Assembly: GCA_028564675.1 (NCBI GenBank)
Contig: JAOVVO010000138.1
Span: 79,632 to 143,631 of the forward strand
Origin: Onchocerca lupi
Taxonomy: Eukaryota; Nematoda; Chromadorea; Rhabditida; Onchocercidae
Reading direction: 5' to 3'
Length of the DNA: 64,000 bases
In this document: in pieces, positions 25,524-38,089 of the stretch
Layout: every line of letters begins with the position of its first letter
How positions within the stretch are numbered: the stretch's first letter is position 1
Notes under the pieces: model-generated
The model's database searches: none
Seen by the model: only the letters and a program-made list of their open reading frames with translations
Told to the model about the DNA's origin: nothing
Position numbers and translations under genes: made by a program

Positions 25524-28500
25524 AAAATACGATATGGACAACAACCACAGCTCCATGTTATTACTGCGATCATGGCTATTTGCGTGATCAATATGAAGAA
25601 CAATACCAAATTATAGCCAGTAAATCTGAATATTTTTAATATGTTACAGTCAGTTAAAATAACCCACCGACACCGTAATTGACGATTGGACTAAAAGCAG
25701 TCAACAGTTTGATATTGTACTGTAATGAATCCACATACTGCCCCTATACAATATTTCCGACATATTTTGTGTTAGAAGAGACTAATACCGTAATAAAATG
25801 ATTGTTTTAGATAAGATTGGCTAGGAGTTCTAGCGTAATCAATCGTAATCATAACAATAAATAGAGAACAGCTTACTGCCCATAAACCAATGAGATATTA
25901 TCAATGAATTGTTTCTCGTTAACGATGTTATAATTATATAACCTGCTGATTATAGCACTAAATGTGGAAGATAAAAAAGTAGTCGAGAACATTGCTGATA
26001 GACAAAAGCGATGGCGAAAGGTTATCATTGAAGCGATGGAAATGCAACAGGCAAGGCACTATAAGCAATCGCTTAATCTGCCGTACAAGCCAGTTCTCGA
26101 GACTGATGACAATCGAAGTGTTGATGTTCAGGTCTGCATACTTTTGAACAAGTACATAACCCTAGAGAAGGAAATCAGTGTGAAGAAGTTAAAGCTTAAA
26201 TGATGAAACAAGAAGGTAATTTATGTAAGAAATCGACTAATTCGTTATACGGATCATATTTGACACTTCCATGGTCCATCAAAATATCGCCGCGTTAATT
26301 TTATTTAACATTTGTAGTAATAGACAACTTTGTGCAGGATAATTAGACATGCACCTGAACTGAAATAATTATGCGTAATTAAATAGCAGCATACAAACAT
26401 TGGAGGTTGGAATCATTAAGCTGCTTGCTTGGTTAATGATGCCGGTTATGCATGTGCATGTGTGTGTATGTGTGTGTGTGTGTGTGTGTATGTGTCGCAT
26501 TTAGTAATGGCAGAAGCTCATCAAAATAGTGTCATGGCACATAAGCATCAATAAAGGACTAGCTAGCCATAGTAGACTTAAGAAGGATACTAAGCTTTAA
26601 CCTGGATTTCAACAACTGATTATGTTGTTCTCTTCAAAAAAGTTCTTGCGATTAAAATTTATTCAGAAATTGCCGTGTTGATTAATGTTAATGATGCCGA
26701 TACATCACAATATTGATAGAGACTATAATAACAATGATACCAATGCTACCGATATAGCAAAATATATGATAACAGTATTAATGATTATGAACTATTCTTT
26801 CGCCATGAAGATGCACCAAAATTTCAAGAAGTCTATTTTAAGTAAAGTTATGAAACAACAAATGAAATCTTTTAAATAATAAGAGAATCAGCGAGAAAAG
26901 AAAATAAATGGATCTGTAAAAGCAACTTTAGAATTATTGTTTGTCAAGAGCATCAGAGCATAAAATGAAATATATTTTTTGATTACATTGACAACATCAA
27001 TAGCTAAAGCATGGCAAAGAAACTCCACATCAAATTTAAAATGTAATTCCCACAAACTTGGGATCATTTTATATAATTTTACAAAACAAAGATGTCAACA
27101 AAATACGATGTTCAATAGATGCATAAGTATGATATTATGATTGTTTTCTGACAAAAATAATAAATATAATGACGAATAGTTTTGGTGGAAATCATTTAGT
27201 AGTCCATTTAATGAATTGATGATTAATATTTGAAATTACTGTAACTAATGGTAGGGCCAAACGAATCATTTTTTTATTTTTAAACATCGGCATCTTAATT
27301 CATGAATAAATTATAGTTATAATAGACCTAAAATTGATCAGTAAAACAATTCAAATAATGTTAAACTTTCAGATAATTAAAACTCAATGTTCTACTCGAA
27401 CATGTGTGCAGACATTTGTTGTGCTTTACAACGATGAGCCTATTCCTGCAGAGGTTAGACTTCCATTTTATTTAATATGGTTGGTACCAAGTAAAAACAA
27501 TGATCTGTATGGTACAATGATCTGCGCAGCATTTTTTCGAGATCAACTGCGAAAAAGGGAATTGAGAGATATAATTTTTGTTGATAAAGGCACTGGTTTC
27601 GCATTCAAAAATCATCTTTGTTATAAATTTTATCAAAAAATTGTGCTCTAATTGGATTTAACCTTTCGATTATTCCTAAGATATACTGTGATGCGGAAAA
27701 TCTTTTTCCTCTGCAGCGCAATGTGCAGCTTCATCAGACCTTGCACATAATCGTATAAGAAACAATAATACTAAATTTTTGTTATGACTTCGGATATTTC
27801 CCAAGAATCTTTAAATTCTCACAGAAATGCTCGTATGCTTGTCCTTTCAAATAATGATATTCTCATTACAGATTGTCGTATCAGATTTATCGCTTTTATC
27901 TCTTTCTCGGATATCTGCACGATTAAGAATTCCTGTTGAATCGATAACAAGTGCAGATTACAATGTTTCTTATCTCAAATACTTTTTTTCTGATTCATTG
28001 GTAGATATCTGTTTTTATACAGTCATCGATTCTTCGCTCAGTTATTTTCAGTTTTCTGAAGTTTACATTTCATGACCCATATGGATGAGTTATGTCTGTG
28101 CATTGGATAATTTCTTTATACAAAGATATTTTATCTCAGCTTAAAAAATCATCAGCAATGAATGTATTTTCCTCGTTTCCCGAAATTTGACAATGAATTT
28201 CGCTTGTCAAACGGAGCTTGGGGTTTCAATTTGCGTCGGTGCCTGAACTTGTTTTTTGAAAACACGTATCTTTTTTTTTTCAGCAATATTATCGACTGGT
28301 GATGGGAAATCACAATGGTGGATTGTAGGTAAGTTGTAGGAGAATCATTTTTCAAAAAGTTCGATTAAGAAAATCTCACAGTCAATACGGTGAATACTTT
28401 ACAATGATTTTGTTGATTTGCAATGCATATGATATGAAGACAGTATCGTTGAAAATACACTTTGATAAAAGTAAAAGCGATATTTCTTTTTTTTTCGTCC

Positions 28501-29855
28501 ACAAATTCTCAGAGCTGGACATATTAAAGTGGCAAAGCTGATAATAATAGATACACTTTTCGAAAGAAATATAAATAATGTATTTCACCTTGAAAATACA
28601 AGTTGTAGCGGCAATAACGGCTAAAAGCAACGAAACGAAATAGTTTTCAACTGGTAAATAGCTATCAGCAAAGGAAATAAAAAATATAATGTTAGCAAAT
28701 ATATCATCAATTGTATCGAAAATTGAATAGCCATTCTGATAAAATAGGATCTTATCTTACTAATACGAAATTACGAAGTTAAATATTTGGTTAAAATTTT
28801 AGTTGTGGTAATTGGAGTAGCTGCTGGTATCATCGCTGCTGGATGGCTTTGCTTATTTGTCTATTACAACAGTTGTGGTCGACCGTATACTACAACTGTT
28901 GAAAAACCTCTTATACATACTATTTTTCTAAAAGACAAATTCATTCAAACTGCCGAAAATGGCAACGGAGGCAAGTACTTTGATGTTCAATCACAGGATA
29001 CTGAAAGTAACAAAAAGAAGAGGTATAGCGTTTCTTGGCTCATATTATTCTAAATACCAAATTTGCCGAGAAACTTCTAATACACACTATTCTTTTAGAA
29101 GACAGTTTTTACAAAAATATTAAATTGATGTTAGTCTTTAAATGGTTACACTCATGTATATTAATATATCTTGTCTGGATATTTCATTATTACAGTCTCA
29201 AAATGATTTCGTCTGAAAATGGTTCTTTAAGCAAAATGCAAAAAGCAATGGAGGATGCAGCAGTAATAGGTAATGATTTAAGAATAAAAACTAAACAAAA
29301 GAATTTTTGAAAAAGATTGAGATATAGTTTCTTTCCAGATATCGTATCGGAAGCAGCGGTAGTATCATCAGCGAACAACAGCAAGCAATGTGTCACCACA
29401 ACGGACACTGACCAACCGTTTGATTATCCAATCAGCATCATAACCAGGCCAAGTCCGATTCTTTTCATATTATGCATGTGTTATAAAGATGCTTTTTGAG
29501 ATAAGAATGCATTAACACTTCTTTTACGTAAAATTAAGATAACTGCAGGAAGAAGAGAAGATTCGCGTATCCATAAGCTGAAATCTCTGAGCGATATATC
29601 AGTGCCAACGTTGAAGGACATTTGTGTGGAGGTAGTATCCCATGAAGTTTGCATACTTTCATACAAGGATTTACATCTCTTATTTGTGCATTTTTCTGAA
29701 CATCTATTGAAAAAAGAAGCCAAAATTATTCAGTCAATATAGTTCATGTTTAGGAAAGACTGCATCCGCATCCAATTCCACCAACAGCATCCGGTATTCT
29801 GGAAGTTAGGAGCCTTACTGATCAGATGTATCGTAATCCAATGAACTGTCTGTAA
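25524..29855 (+). CDS. Single-pass membrane protein, 5' end not found, unrecognised
   Basis: Ten exons join in phase: 25524-25619, 25956-26131, 27373-27453, 27872-28010, 28284-28328, 28803-29022, 29196-29269, 29339-29452, 29549-29631 and 29754-29855 (stop TAA), about 376 codons. The N-terminal part is presumably extracellular, with Cys pairs (APCYYCDHGY; KTQCSTRTC). It is followed by QTFVVLYNDEPIPAE and a segment with LSLSRISARLRIPVES that looks like a SEA-type fold by eye. One transmembrane helix follows (WWIVVVVIGVAAGIIAAGWL), then a ~170-residue cytoplasmic tail with a basic RPRRRED patch and Pro-rich PHPIPPTASG near the C-terminus. The order of features loosely recalls KIAA1549-type proteins, but that is only a guess. 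The signal peptide and further 5' exons were not located. The donor of the fourth exon (28010) was chosen because it is the only one that keeps the phase. Confidence 0.7.
26451..26494. repeat. (TG)n microsatellite
   Basis: Mostly pure TG dinucleotides with two TATG interruptions, within the second intron of the model above. Confidence 0.9.
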
Positions 29856-30216
29856 ATGCATCATCGAAACTCAGTTTTCGGAGTGAAAATAGCTTTCTAT
29901 TTTAATTGGCTGAATCAAACAGCAGTTGCTCAGCCAGTAAAGCTTGTGTTTCATTATAGGAACTGTATAAGACAATTTCTATGGAAGCTTTCTCCATTGT
30001 TCTTCTGCCAATTCTCTTAAAAATATTAACTCTTCAATAGTTTCGTCATGTACTTTTAGATAAGCAAAAAAGAAAAAAGAAATACGAAAATAATTTAATC
30101 AATTCAGTTTACTATTTCTATCGGGAAAAACCGAATTTTAGCATGAGTAGAAATTTTCTTACTGATTCACCACTTACAATGAAAATAAATCCATGTTACG
30201 ATGTGATATCTAACTC
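29856..30216. other. Convergent 3' intergenic gap
   Basis: Short gap between the stop of the plus-strand membrane-protein gene and the stop of the minus-strand small membrane protein. It presumably holds both 3' untranslated regions; AATAAA-like stretches are frequent but not decisive in such AT-rich DNA. Confidence 0.4.
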
Positions 30217-30561
30217 TTATCTTTGTCTCCGACTATTAAACTTTATCTTCAATAGTAAAATACCAAAAATTAATACATATGCAAATGCTCCTGGTCTTAT
30301 AACCCAACTTATGTACGATGATGGGAATATGGTAAAGAAACGCCCATTATAAAAAGGATTGCTCTCGGTTGGAGGTAAAGAATTTTTTGCGAGAACTGAA
30401 TTCGGTAACTCGACGAGCAGTTTTCCTCTATTCAACCATATGATCCATCCTTCATCAAGCAATCTCCCAACAAATATCCAAGCTATCAGAACCAAGAAGA
30501 ACAATCTATATTCCGATTTTCCAGTGATATTCATAACAACTATCGTTAACCTCTTCAACAT
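30217..30561 (-). CDS. Small two-helix membrane protein, unrecognised
   Basis: A single open frame of 114 codons from ATG 30561 to TAA. It has two strongly hydrophobic stretches, EYRLFFLVLIAWIFVGRLL and, near the C-terminus, PGAFAYVLIFGILLLKIKF. A polar loop with VELPNSVLAKNSLPPTESNP lies between them and the tail ends RRQR. The frame stays open upstream to a possible acceptor (ctatcacag, ending near 30605), so the ATG may belong to a trans-spliced message or to the last exon of a longer gene. It follows the ETS gene on the same strand about 0.74 kb downstream, which would suit a nematode operon, but no proof is visible. Opposite-strand open frames here look like shadows. Function unknown. 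Confidence 0.5.
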   Translation of the reverse strand: MLKRLTIVVMNITGKSEYRLFFLVLIAWIFVGRLLDEGWIIWLNRGKLLVELPNSVLAKNSLPPTESNPFYNGRFFTIFPSSYISWVIRPGAFAYVLIFGILLLKIKFNSRRQR

Positions 30562-31303
30562 CGACAAACCAAAGAATAAAACCTTCCCAATAATTATTGC
30601 CTGTGATAGCTAGACAGAAAGGAAAAAAATTTCCCGACAATTTCAATAAGCTGCTATTTTTTTCGATGTTACAACAAATCATTTCATTCCTATTTTATGA
30701 TACAGTAAACCTGCACCGAATTGAAAAAAAAAAAAAAAAAATCAATGAGTAATTAGTGAAATCGATACAGCTAAGATAACGGAAATAATTTAAGAGACAC
30801 AAGCACTTCATTACGAATAGGCAGTGAGAGATACGCAATACCTTATTGATAATATAAATATAAAAAAATTTTACTCTAGATAAAAAGGTATGCTTGTTTA
30901 TGATGAAATGCTATTGCCCATGAAAGACCATAATAATAAGTGAAATGAATTCATATAAAAATATAAAAATGAGTTCAATTTTACAATTTTGAAAAGACTA
31001 TTGAAGAAACTAAAATACAAAGCATTTATACGAATTTTTGTGATTTATTAATTCTATTTCTGAAAAAAAAAAAAAAAAAAAAGAAAAAACAATTTAGATC
31101 AATTAATGGAATTATGATTGATAAGATTTTTGTTTAACGGATAAGCAGATAATAAAACTAGGAGATAAAACAAATTGCTTGCCGCTTATTTCGCTTGGCA
31201 CTGACATTGACAAAAGACCTCAAAAGAGGCCGACGGCCTAACGACCATTACTTCACTACTGTCCACGTTGAGACAGTATTTAGATTAAATACGAACAATT
31301 CAG
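30562..31303. other. 3' flank of the ETS gene, no coding exon seen
   Basis: Contains two poly-A runs (near 30723 and 31064) and no conserved open frame. It probably holds the ETS 3' untranslated region and the 5' flank of the small membrane-protein gene. Confidence 0.4.
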
Positions 31304-34300
31304 TTACAAGTTATATGGTGGAAGGAACTTGTAAACAAGGCGCTGCTTTTTCTCCGGTTTCTGAATGATACCTTTCTTATAATATTGTCGCAACGATCGT
31401 GACAATTTATCATAATTCATTTGAGCTCGATTCTTGCGCTGACCCCAGAAACGAGCTAAATGGTGCGATGATTCTATTTTGAAAGTCCCTGAAATTGCGC
31501 ATTAGTTCTATTTTCACTTCACTTTTCCTCCATTTTTTTGTGTTGACTCGATTTAAATTTGTAATCTTCTTTATTTAAAAGAAGCTAAAAGAATTATGCA
31601 TTGAAAATAATACCTTCCTGCCTATCAACCCATCTAACACATGAGCTATATTGCTTCGGATGATCCAACAGCTCGCGTATGAAGTGCCAAAGATGTACTG
31701 TACCGGAATGTCGTGGAAATTGTGGTGTGCTTGTTTGTCGAGTATCAATGATAGCTCCATCAATAGTATTTACTTTATTTTGTATGAATTAAATTTCCTA
31801 GATCTCAGATTAAATTTTTGTTGGGTTTTCCTTTTTCCAGCAAACATTTTTTACATAATTTTTGTCCCGATTTTGGAATTTCATAGTTGATTTTGTTCAA
31901 TCAAATATTTTTTTAAGATTTTACCATCATTCATTGAAGAGCCGTTGGAAGATATTTCGGAATCGCTTGGACTTGGTAAAATTCCAATTCCAACAGTCTG
32001 AGCTGATGCATAGTATTGTTGATGCACAGCAGCATTTCCAAGAAGAGCTCCTTCTTGGGATACATTTTGATATGCACCTGAAATTCATGGAATTCTATCA
32101 GATTATTTAAAAAGAATTTCAATCAAAATGTTTTAAAAACAAAAAATAAATCATTCCAACAAATATAGTCGAACCTTGTATTCAAATAGAATGGAAAATG
32201 TGCTGCAAGCTTTTATTTTCCGGCGGAGAAAAATCCACAAATTTGGCAAAAAAAGATGATTAACTTTTGACAATGAAAATTATTGCTATAATCATTTACT
32301 ATTAGGATAACAATTCATGCTAATAGCCACATCGTTGTCGCTTGGATTGAAGTTATTTAAATAATCTTGTGCTGACGTCAGCAGTTCTCCTTGTTCTGTT
32401 ACATTCAGCGCCAGTGGAGAGGGATTCATCTTGAAATATTATATTTAGAACAAAATTTTTCTAGAAACAGAAAAGTTGTACTGGTCAAATCTGTTCATTC
32501 ATTCGCATTTTCCGATAATCATGAGATGACTTTTATCTATTTGAATAGTAGAATAAGAGGTAAAAATGATCTGATCTGGTCATAAATTTTCCATCTTCAA
32601 CCATTTTTTAAGTATATTCTGACTCAAACAAAAGACTGGTCGGGAGATAAAGTGTGCAATATACAAACTATTATTATGTTGCTGCAAATGTGAGATGAAT
32701 TTGTAACTTTTAAGACTTAAGTTGAGCTGTTGACTTAAATTTTCTGGTTTCAGAAGAATTTATCCGAAAAGAATGTAAAATATGAAACGTACCCAGTATT
32801 GTGAGGAACGATTACAGTTTTGGGCTATTTGTGAGCTGCTTTGATTGTTACCGCTATTGCTGTTGCCATTTTGCTGGCTGTAGGAATCATATGCTGAAGA
32901 AATTTTATAAGTTTTAAGCAATAGTACAAGTTACTGCTTCCAAGAATATTTATATGAAGTTTCTTTTAAGAATATTTACATAAAGTTTCTCGAATGTCCT
33001 ACTAACCAGTTTTCCATAATTGTAACTGTGCATGCAGCGTGTCACCACCTTCTGGTGCTCGAGCCATGAAGTCGTCTTGTGTCATTGATAACAGAGTACG
33101 CCCGTTCATGTATAATTGTCGCGGTGGGGGAAGTTGAAATTGCACGCACATTTCAGACATCCAGCGGGCACTATGCTCGGCACTCCAAGCTTGCGGATCT
33201 TGAAATTTTGTTGTTTGACAGATGCAGAAACTAAATTTAACACGAAAATCCTACTACAAGCGATTTTAACTTTGAGATAAATGCTTTTATGGCATATTTG
33301 ATAAGATAAGAAGAAGCAAAACTTTTGAAATTTAAGTAATTTTGATGCAAATGTGCAGATCAATGTCACAAAGTTTAAGACTGGACAGGATGTTTTAAAG
33401 GGCTTTAATTTGGATGCGATAGTAATAAATAATACTGTGACTGTTAAAAAATAAACTATGCACTGGAGCATGACAAATGTTTTTTCAGGATAACTTAAGA
33501 TCAAATTCAATATTGACAATTCAGTATAAAGTAAACTTAAGTCGTGAAATTAAAGCTTCCGGAAAAAGCTTTCATCTCAGAAAAGGAAATGTGGAGCAAA
33601 AAAAGGTGGCAATTGGCAGAAAATAAAAGAAATACTAGGGTCTGAAAAAATCATTGATGAGATAAAAAAGTCTGGCTTAAGAAGACAAGAAGATGCAAGA
33701 TTTTCAACGGGCCTTAAGGGAGTTTTATGGTCAAAAATCCTTCGAAAGAACGATGAATTTAATAGTCAATACAGATGAAATAGAACCTGATATATACAAA
33801 TTCAACAGTAATTGCAAAAGTAGAGCATAAGGAAGAAATAAGTATTTAATTTCATCCTTCCTCCGTGATCCTCCGAAATTATTCCACATTTAGCTTATTT
33901 TGATATTCAAAAATTCCTTCTTTATCAAATGCAATTTATACATCATACCGTTTCGCTGAGAAGGATGACGCATTTTCGTACTGACGGATTCAAGCAAATC
34001 GTAAGGAAAAGGAGGGAAAGTGGAAAGGATATAGGTATGTCTAATCCAAGAAGTAGGTAAGCAAGCTGGTTTTTAACTATGGAGACAATACAAATTTTGC
34101 TGCATTATCAACAATCCATTTCATAATTTTGGTGGTTAAAAATGCATATTTATGCAATATTTTTTGAAACTGAAAATACTGAGCAAGTAGGAAACAGCAC
34201 TACTCGGTTTTAATACAGCCGAAATAGAAAAGTATCAAAGAAAAAAGTGAAATAGAAAAATAAAATTTCTATCGTGGAAGCAAGAAATCAAGGAGGAAAA

Positions 34301-37022
34301 TTGATTATGAAAACAACACAGAATGAGCAGATGGGAAATAAGTAAATAAAGAGGTATCACAGGTAAATCAACATCTGTCCATTCATGGTGATTCTGGTTT
34401 ACCTACTGAAAGAGTCCACCCACAATCACGCAATCGTTTCCATATTTCATATTTCCAAAACAAGTCACGACCTTTGAAGATCGCCTAAAAAGGTACTTAG
34501 CAATCCTGGTCAGGTATTCGAGCAGCGGGTTTGACCCGTAAACAATGTTCTACAGCAGCTGCTTATCGAATGCCATCGATAAACAACAGTCTTATAATCA
34601 TTAAAATTGCAGCTGTTAGAGATGCTATACTGTAAGATTTGCTACAGAAGTACGGATGAAGTTAGCACTGTTGCAAAATCTACATTAGAAATTTGTTAAA
34701 ACTTTGTTTAAAAGAATAACTAATTAGTAAATGATACTATGCGATACAATCTGCAGTTCTTCCTTTCTCTTGCAAAAAGGGACATAAGAAGCCATTTGAT
34801 CTTATAAGAGATTTCTGTGCATTGCGATGAAGCACAAATCCAAATGATTCTGTCGAACTGTAGCTGCTCTATGATTGTCTAATTTCGCATCTTTTTTTCA
34901 GTGATTTACCTGTCATAATTTAACATGTTCTGTTATGCATTGGGTTTTGATATAAGTGCAACACAACATGTTAAACTGTGATAAGTAAATCACCGAGGAA
35001 AACATAAGTAATAGTAAGGGAAATATTTCTGACTCTGAATAATTTCACATGCGATAATTTTTAGGAAGTCCTTTCTAGCAATACGCAAACGAAGAAGTAT
35101 GACCTGTTGGTAGCCCAAGTTTGGTACAAGTTGTATTTATATCCTGAATGAGATGTCGTAGTATCAAATCTCGATAAATATCCATTTGAGCAGCATCGTT
35201 CGCACTGTTTGTTACGGAACTGGCTGGTACTGATATTTCGTCATCTCTACGGTCCCCTAACAATTCAGCTGTCGTCGCTTCTGTTAACACTGTTGCGGAA
35301 GGTTGCGTTACAGACGAGCAGCAGTTTGAGTTCTCACCTTTGAACTTCATAAATTAAAAACATAAATATATAATATTGAAACAGTAAAAAGAAATTAATT
35401 CTTATAACCTGTTTGCACATTTCGGTCAGCTTTAATCAAAGAAATGGAGATCGAATTATTCGTTAATCCGCGATGAAACTGTCGCTCGTTAGCTAGCAGC
35501 ACCTGTAATTTAATATTCCTCAATTATTTTTCAAATTTTTGAAAAATCCAAACTTTTCTTTCAAATTTCAAAAAACCATATACGCAATAAGCGAAAAATG
35601 CATAACATTTTCATTGACCTTTAAGGAAATTCCATCAAATAATTTTATCATATGAAAAAAATTAGAAGAGGATAGCGGGACGGAAGGGGGTAAAGGTGGA
35701 AAGGAAAACAGGAGGAAGAAGTGGGTAGGAGCAATTCATTATTCAAAACAAATGTAAACAAAATATCGCTTACTGAGAGGATAGCGAAATAATTCGCTCT
35801 TTTGCAAACGGAGATGAAATTAACTAAAGTCAATTACTTCGTCACTGTTAAGTGCTCCTACCACATTAAAAATTTATCAACTCCATACTAAACGTAAAGG
35901 GCATCATCAAAGTAATTCAGTTGGCGTCATGCTGACTCGTTTCTGCTTTCCGTTCAAGTTAATTTTGTTTCGACCATTACCGAGTTCGAAGATCACAGTC
36001 CAGAAATCATGCTTCAGATATCGAAATGTTAACATGAATCTTTTCATCTGAAGATTCGCACTGAATAAAAACATCAGCTCTAAGCTCATGATACTTATTC
36101 TTATGAATCCCAATCTAAAAGCAACTCTAAGATTTAAAAACTGGGCATAGAAAGTAAGAAAAGTGGATATTATATTTGATACTGAATAAAAAATAGAAAA
36201 TTGTATCCGTGATAATGCAAAACTGGCAGCTTTCGTCGTTCCAAGAATACAATTAAGGTCAAATATATAGTCCAAGATCAAGATGTGGAAATACAACGGA
36301 AAGATTTTACGTAAATAATCCTATATCAGAGTTAAAAACACTAAGTCCCGAAATTACAATAATGTTTTGTATTACTTCGGATTCATGAAATAAAATCGGA
36401 TTCAGAAGAAATAATTGAGAAGTGAAATGACTCCAATATTGATGTTTAATTTATAGATTCGCATTAGATTTACGATTAATTTAAAATTTGGTGTTAAATT
36501 GATAAGGGAATCTAGACAAATAAAGTAAATGCACATCCATGAAAAATCCTGTCATATGTTTTTACAACTTGCAAAGAGCATATAGGAATTAAGAAAAGAA
36601 GAAGAGTTAATCAACTCATGCGCTGATAAAATTATTCTATTAATACTGATAACAAATAATGAATCACACATTAATTTATAGATCAACTATCCTTCAGAAA
36701 TATGCCATTTCCTCTTACAATTTTTTTAAAAAAGATATTTCATTTGGAAGTTGCAAAATAGTTATTGCAGATAAAATCGAAAATACATATTTGCTGTGCA
36801 CTAAAAGTAGTTAATGAACATAAATGGGATATGTACGACAACAACAAACACTTCATATTAGTTCACCTCGAGAGTTTGCTTGGATGAACTGTTCTTAATG
36901 GTTAACTGCGCTTCGTCCGCCGTCATGATTACATCACGCTGCTGTTGCTGCTGCTGCTGCTGTTGTTGTTGTTGTTGCTGATAATGATGATGATGATGTA
37001 ATTTGATCATTGTTTGAGTCAT
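31304..37022 (-). CDS. ets-4: ETS transcription factor with PNT and ETS domains (SPDEF / ETS-4 type)
   Basis: Nuclear DNA-binding regulator recognising GGAA-core sites. Nine exons fit in phase: 37022-36867, 35502-35409, 35337-35104, 33198-33007, 32893-32793, 32429-32300, 32077-31925, 31772-31614 and 31488-31304, giving 467 aa. Exon 1 encodes five His and a Gln tract. The PNT/SAM domain spans about residues 140-225 (LILRHLIQDINTT ... WSAEHSARWM ... MTQDDFMARAPEGG). Ser/Asn/Gln-rich linkers follow. The C-terminal ETS domain (about 380-463) has HLWHFIRELL, FKIESSHHLARFWGQRKNR and the recognition helix MNYDKLSRSLRQYYKKG. A terminal ETS domain with a PNT, and KIES...RFWGQRKNR, fit the SPDEF/C. elegans ETS-4 subfamily. 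The start ATG sits 11 bases after a gaatacag acceptor, which may be a spliced-leader site. The acceptor of exon 8 has an in-frame alternative at 31754. Confidence 0.93.
34901..34993. repeat. 29-bp inverted repeat (foldback) in ETS intron 3
   Basis: The left arm 34901-34929 (GTGATTTAC...AACATGTT) pairs with the right arm 34965-34993 over 29 bp with four mismatches, two of which are G-T wobbles in a plus-strand transcript. The spacer is 35 bases. It could be a miniature foldback element or a hairpin RNA precursor. Confidence 0.7.
36944..37008. repeat. CAT/CAG coding microsatellite in ETS exon 1
   Basis: On the minus strand five CAT codons and a TAT lead into about fourteen CAA/CAG codons, encoding poly-His followed by poly-Gln near the N-terminus of the ETS factor. 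Mixed CAA and CAG codons imply an older, partly interrupted tract. Confidence 0.85.
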
Positions 37023-38089
37023 TTAAATATGAACTGTATTCAAACGTCAAGTAGTTCGTTAAGAAATTAATTTCTTGTTATGGAAAAAGATAAGACAAGG
37101 AGATATTTCTGTTGAATAATAAAACTGAAAATTCAAGCACATAAAAAATGCATTTTCGAAATGTATTTCATAAATAACATTGACCACATATTATATCGTT
37201 TAAAATCTAAGAAGATAGCAAATGTGAATAAAATTATTTGGAACATAACTATGTTGGAATTGTAGGCATGTTTTTAATGTTTATCTGTCTATTCTAATAT
37301 GAACGTGATTTGTCGGAGGGAAAGTTGATGACATGCAATAAGGAAAAGAATACCTTGAAAATTGTCTGTTGAAAATTGTACTTTGCAATGTTTTACCATT
37401 GTTTGCGACGTTACTGGGAACAAAAACCGGTTGAACGATGCAGTGGAAAAGTTTCAGGTATAGTTGTATGTAGGCGTGAGTGATTAAGATGCACTTGCAC
37501 CGCAAAGTTTTGCGCCAAATACTTACTTATATTTCCAAGCAATCACAAAAAAATGGCCTTTGTAGCATAGTTGCATAGTTGTACAGTCTAGCAGTGTGCG
37601 AACAATGTGTTATTCACAGTATAAGCTTTCGTTTTTAAGAAATTACAACTAAAGATAGAAATGAAATAGGATATAAAAGATTTTCGGTCAGCAAGGAATT
37701 GTTTGTGATTCTTGAGGTGAACAGACAGATGTATGGACGATTTTGAAAGGAGGAATGACGAAAAAGCTTACTTATGTAACTTTTATAGCATCTAAATAGG
37801 TTAAAAAGTAACGAAGTGATGTCTCTAGGACAGTATTATTTGAAAAAATTTGAAAAACTAAATGCCATGCGAAATATGAAATATCAAGAGAAAATAATAT
37901 AGGAGAGATACTTGTAGTGTGATAAAGGTGAATCCAAATTCTAGATCACACTCTTTGGGGACAGAAAGCAGTGTGATTTACAACACTCAACTATCTGTAT
38001 GTTATGATTGAAGGATAAACCCATTTATGCTGATAGTAAAGGCCATTTATGCAGTTTAAAATGGTTTCAAAATTTTTTCGAAAGCTCAC
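37023..38089. other. Between ETS exon 1 and upstream exons
   Basis: Likely the ETS promoter or, if the upstream exons belong to the ETS gene, an intron. The open frame of the upstream exon reads on to a stop at 37991. Nothing else is recognisable. Confidence 0.35.
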
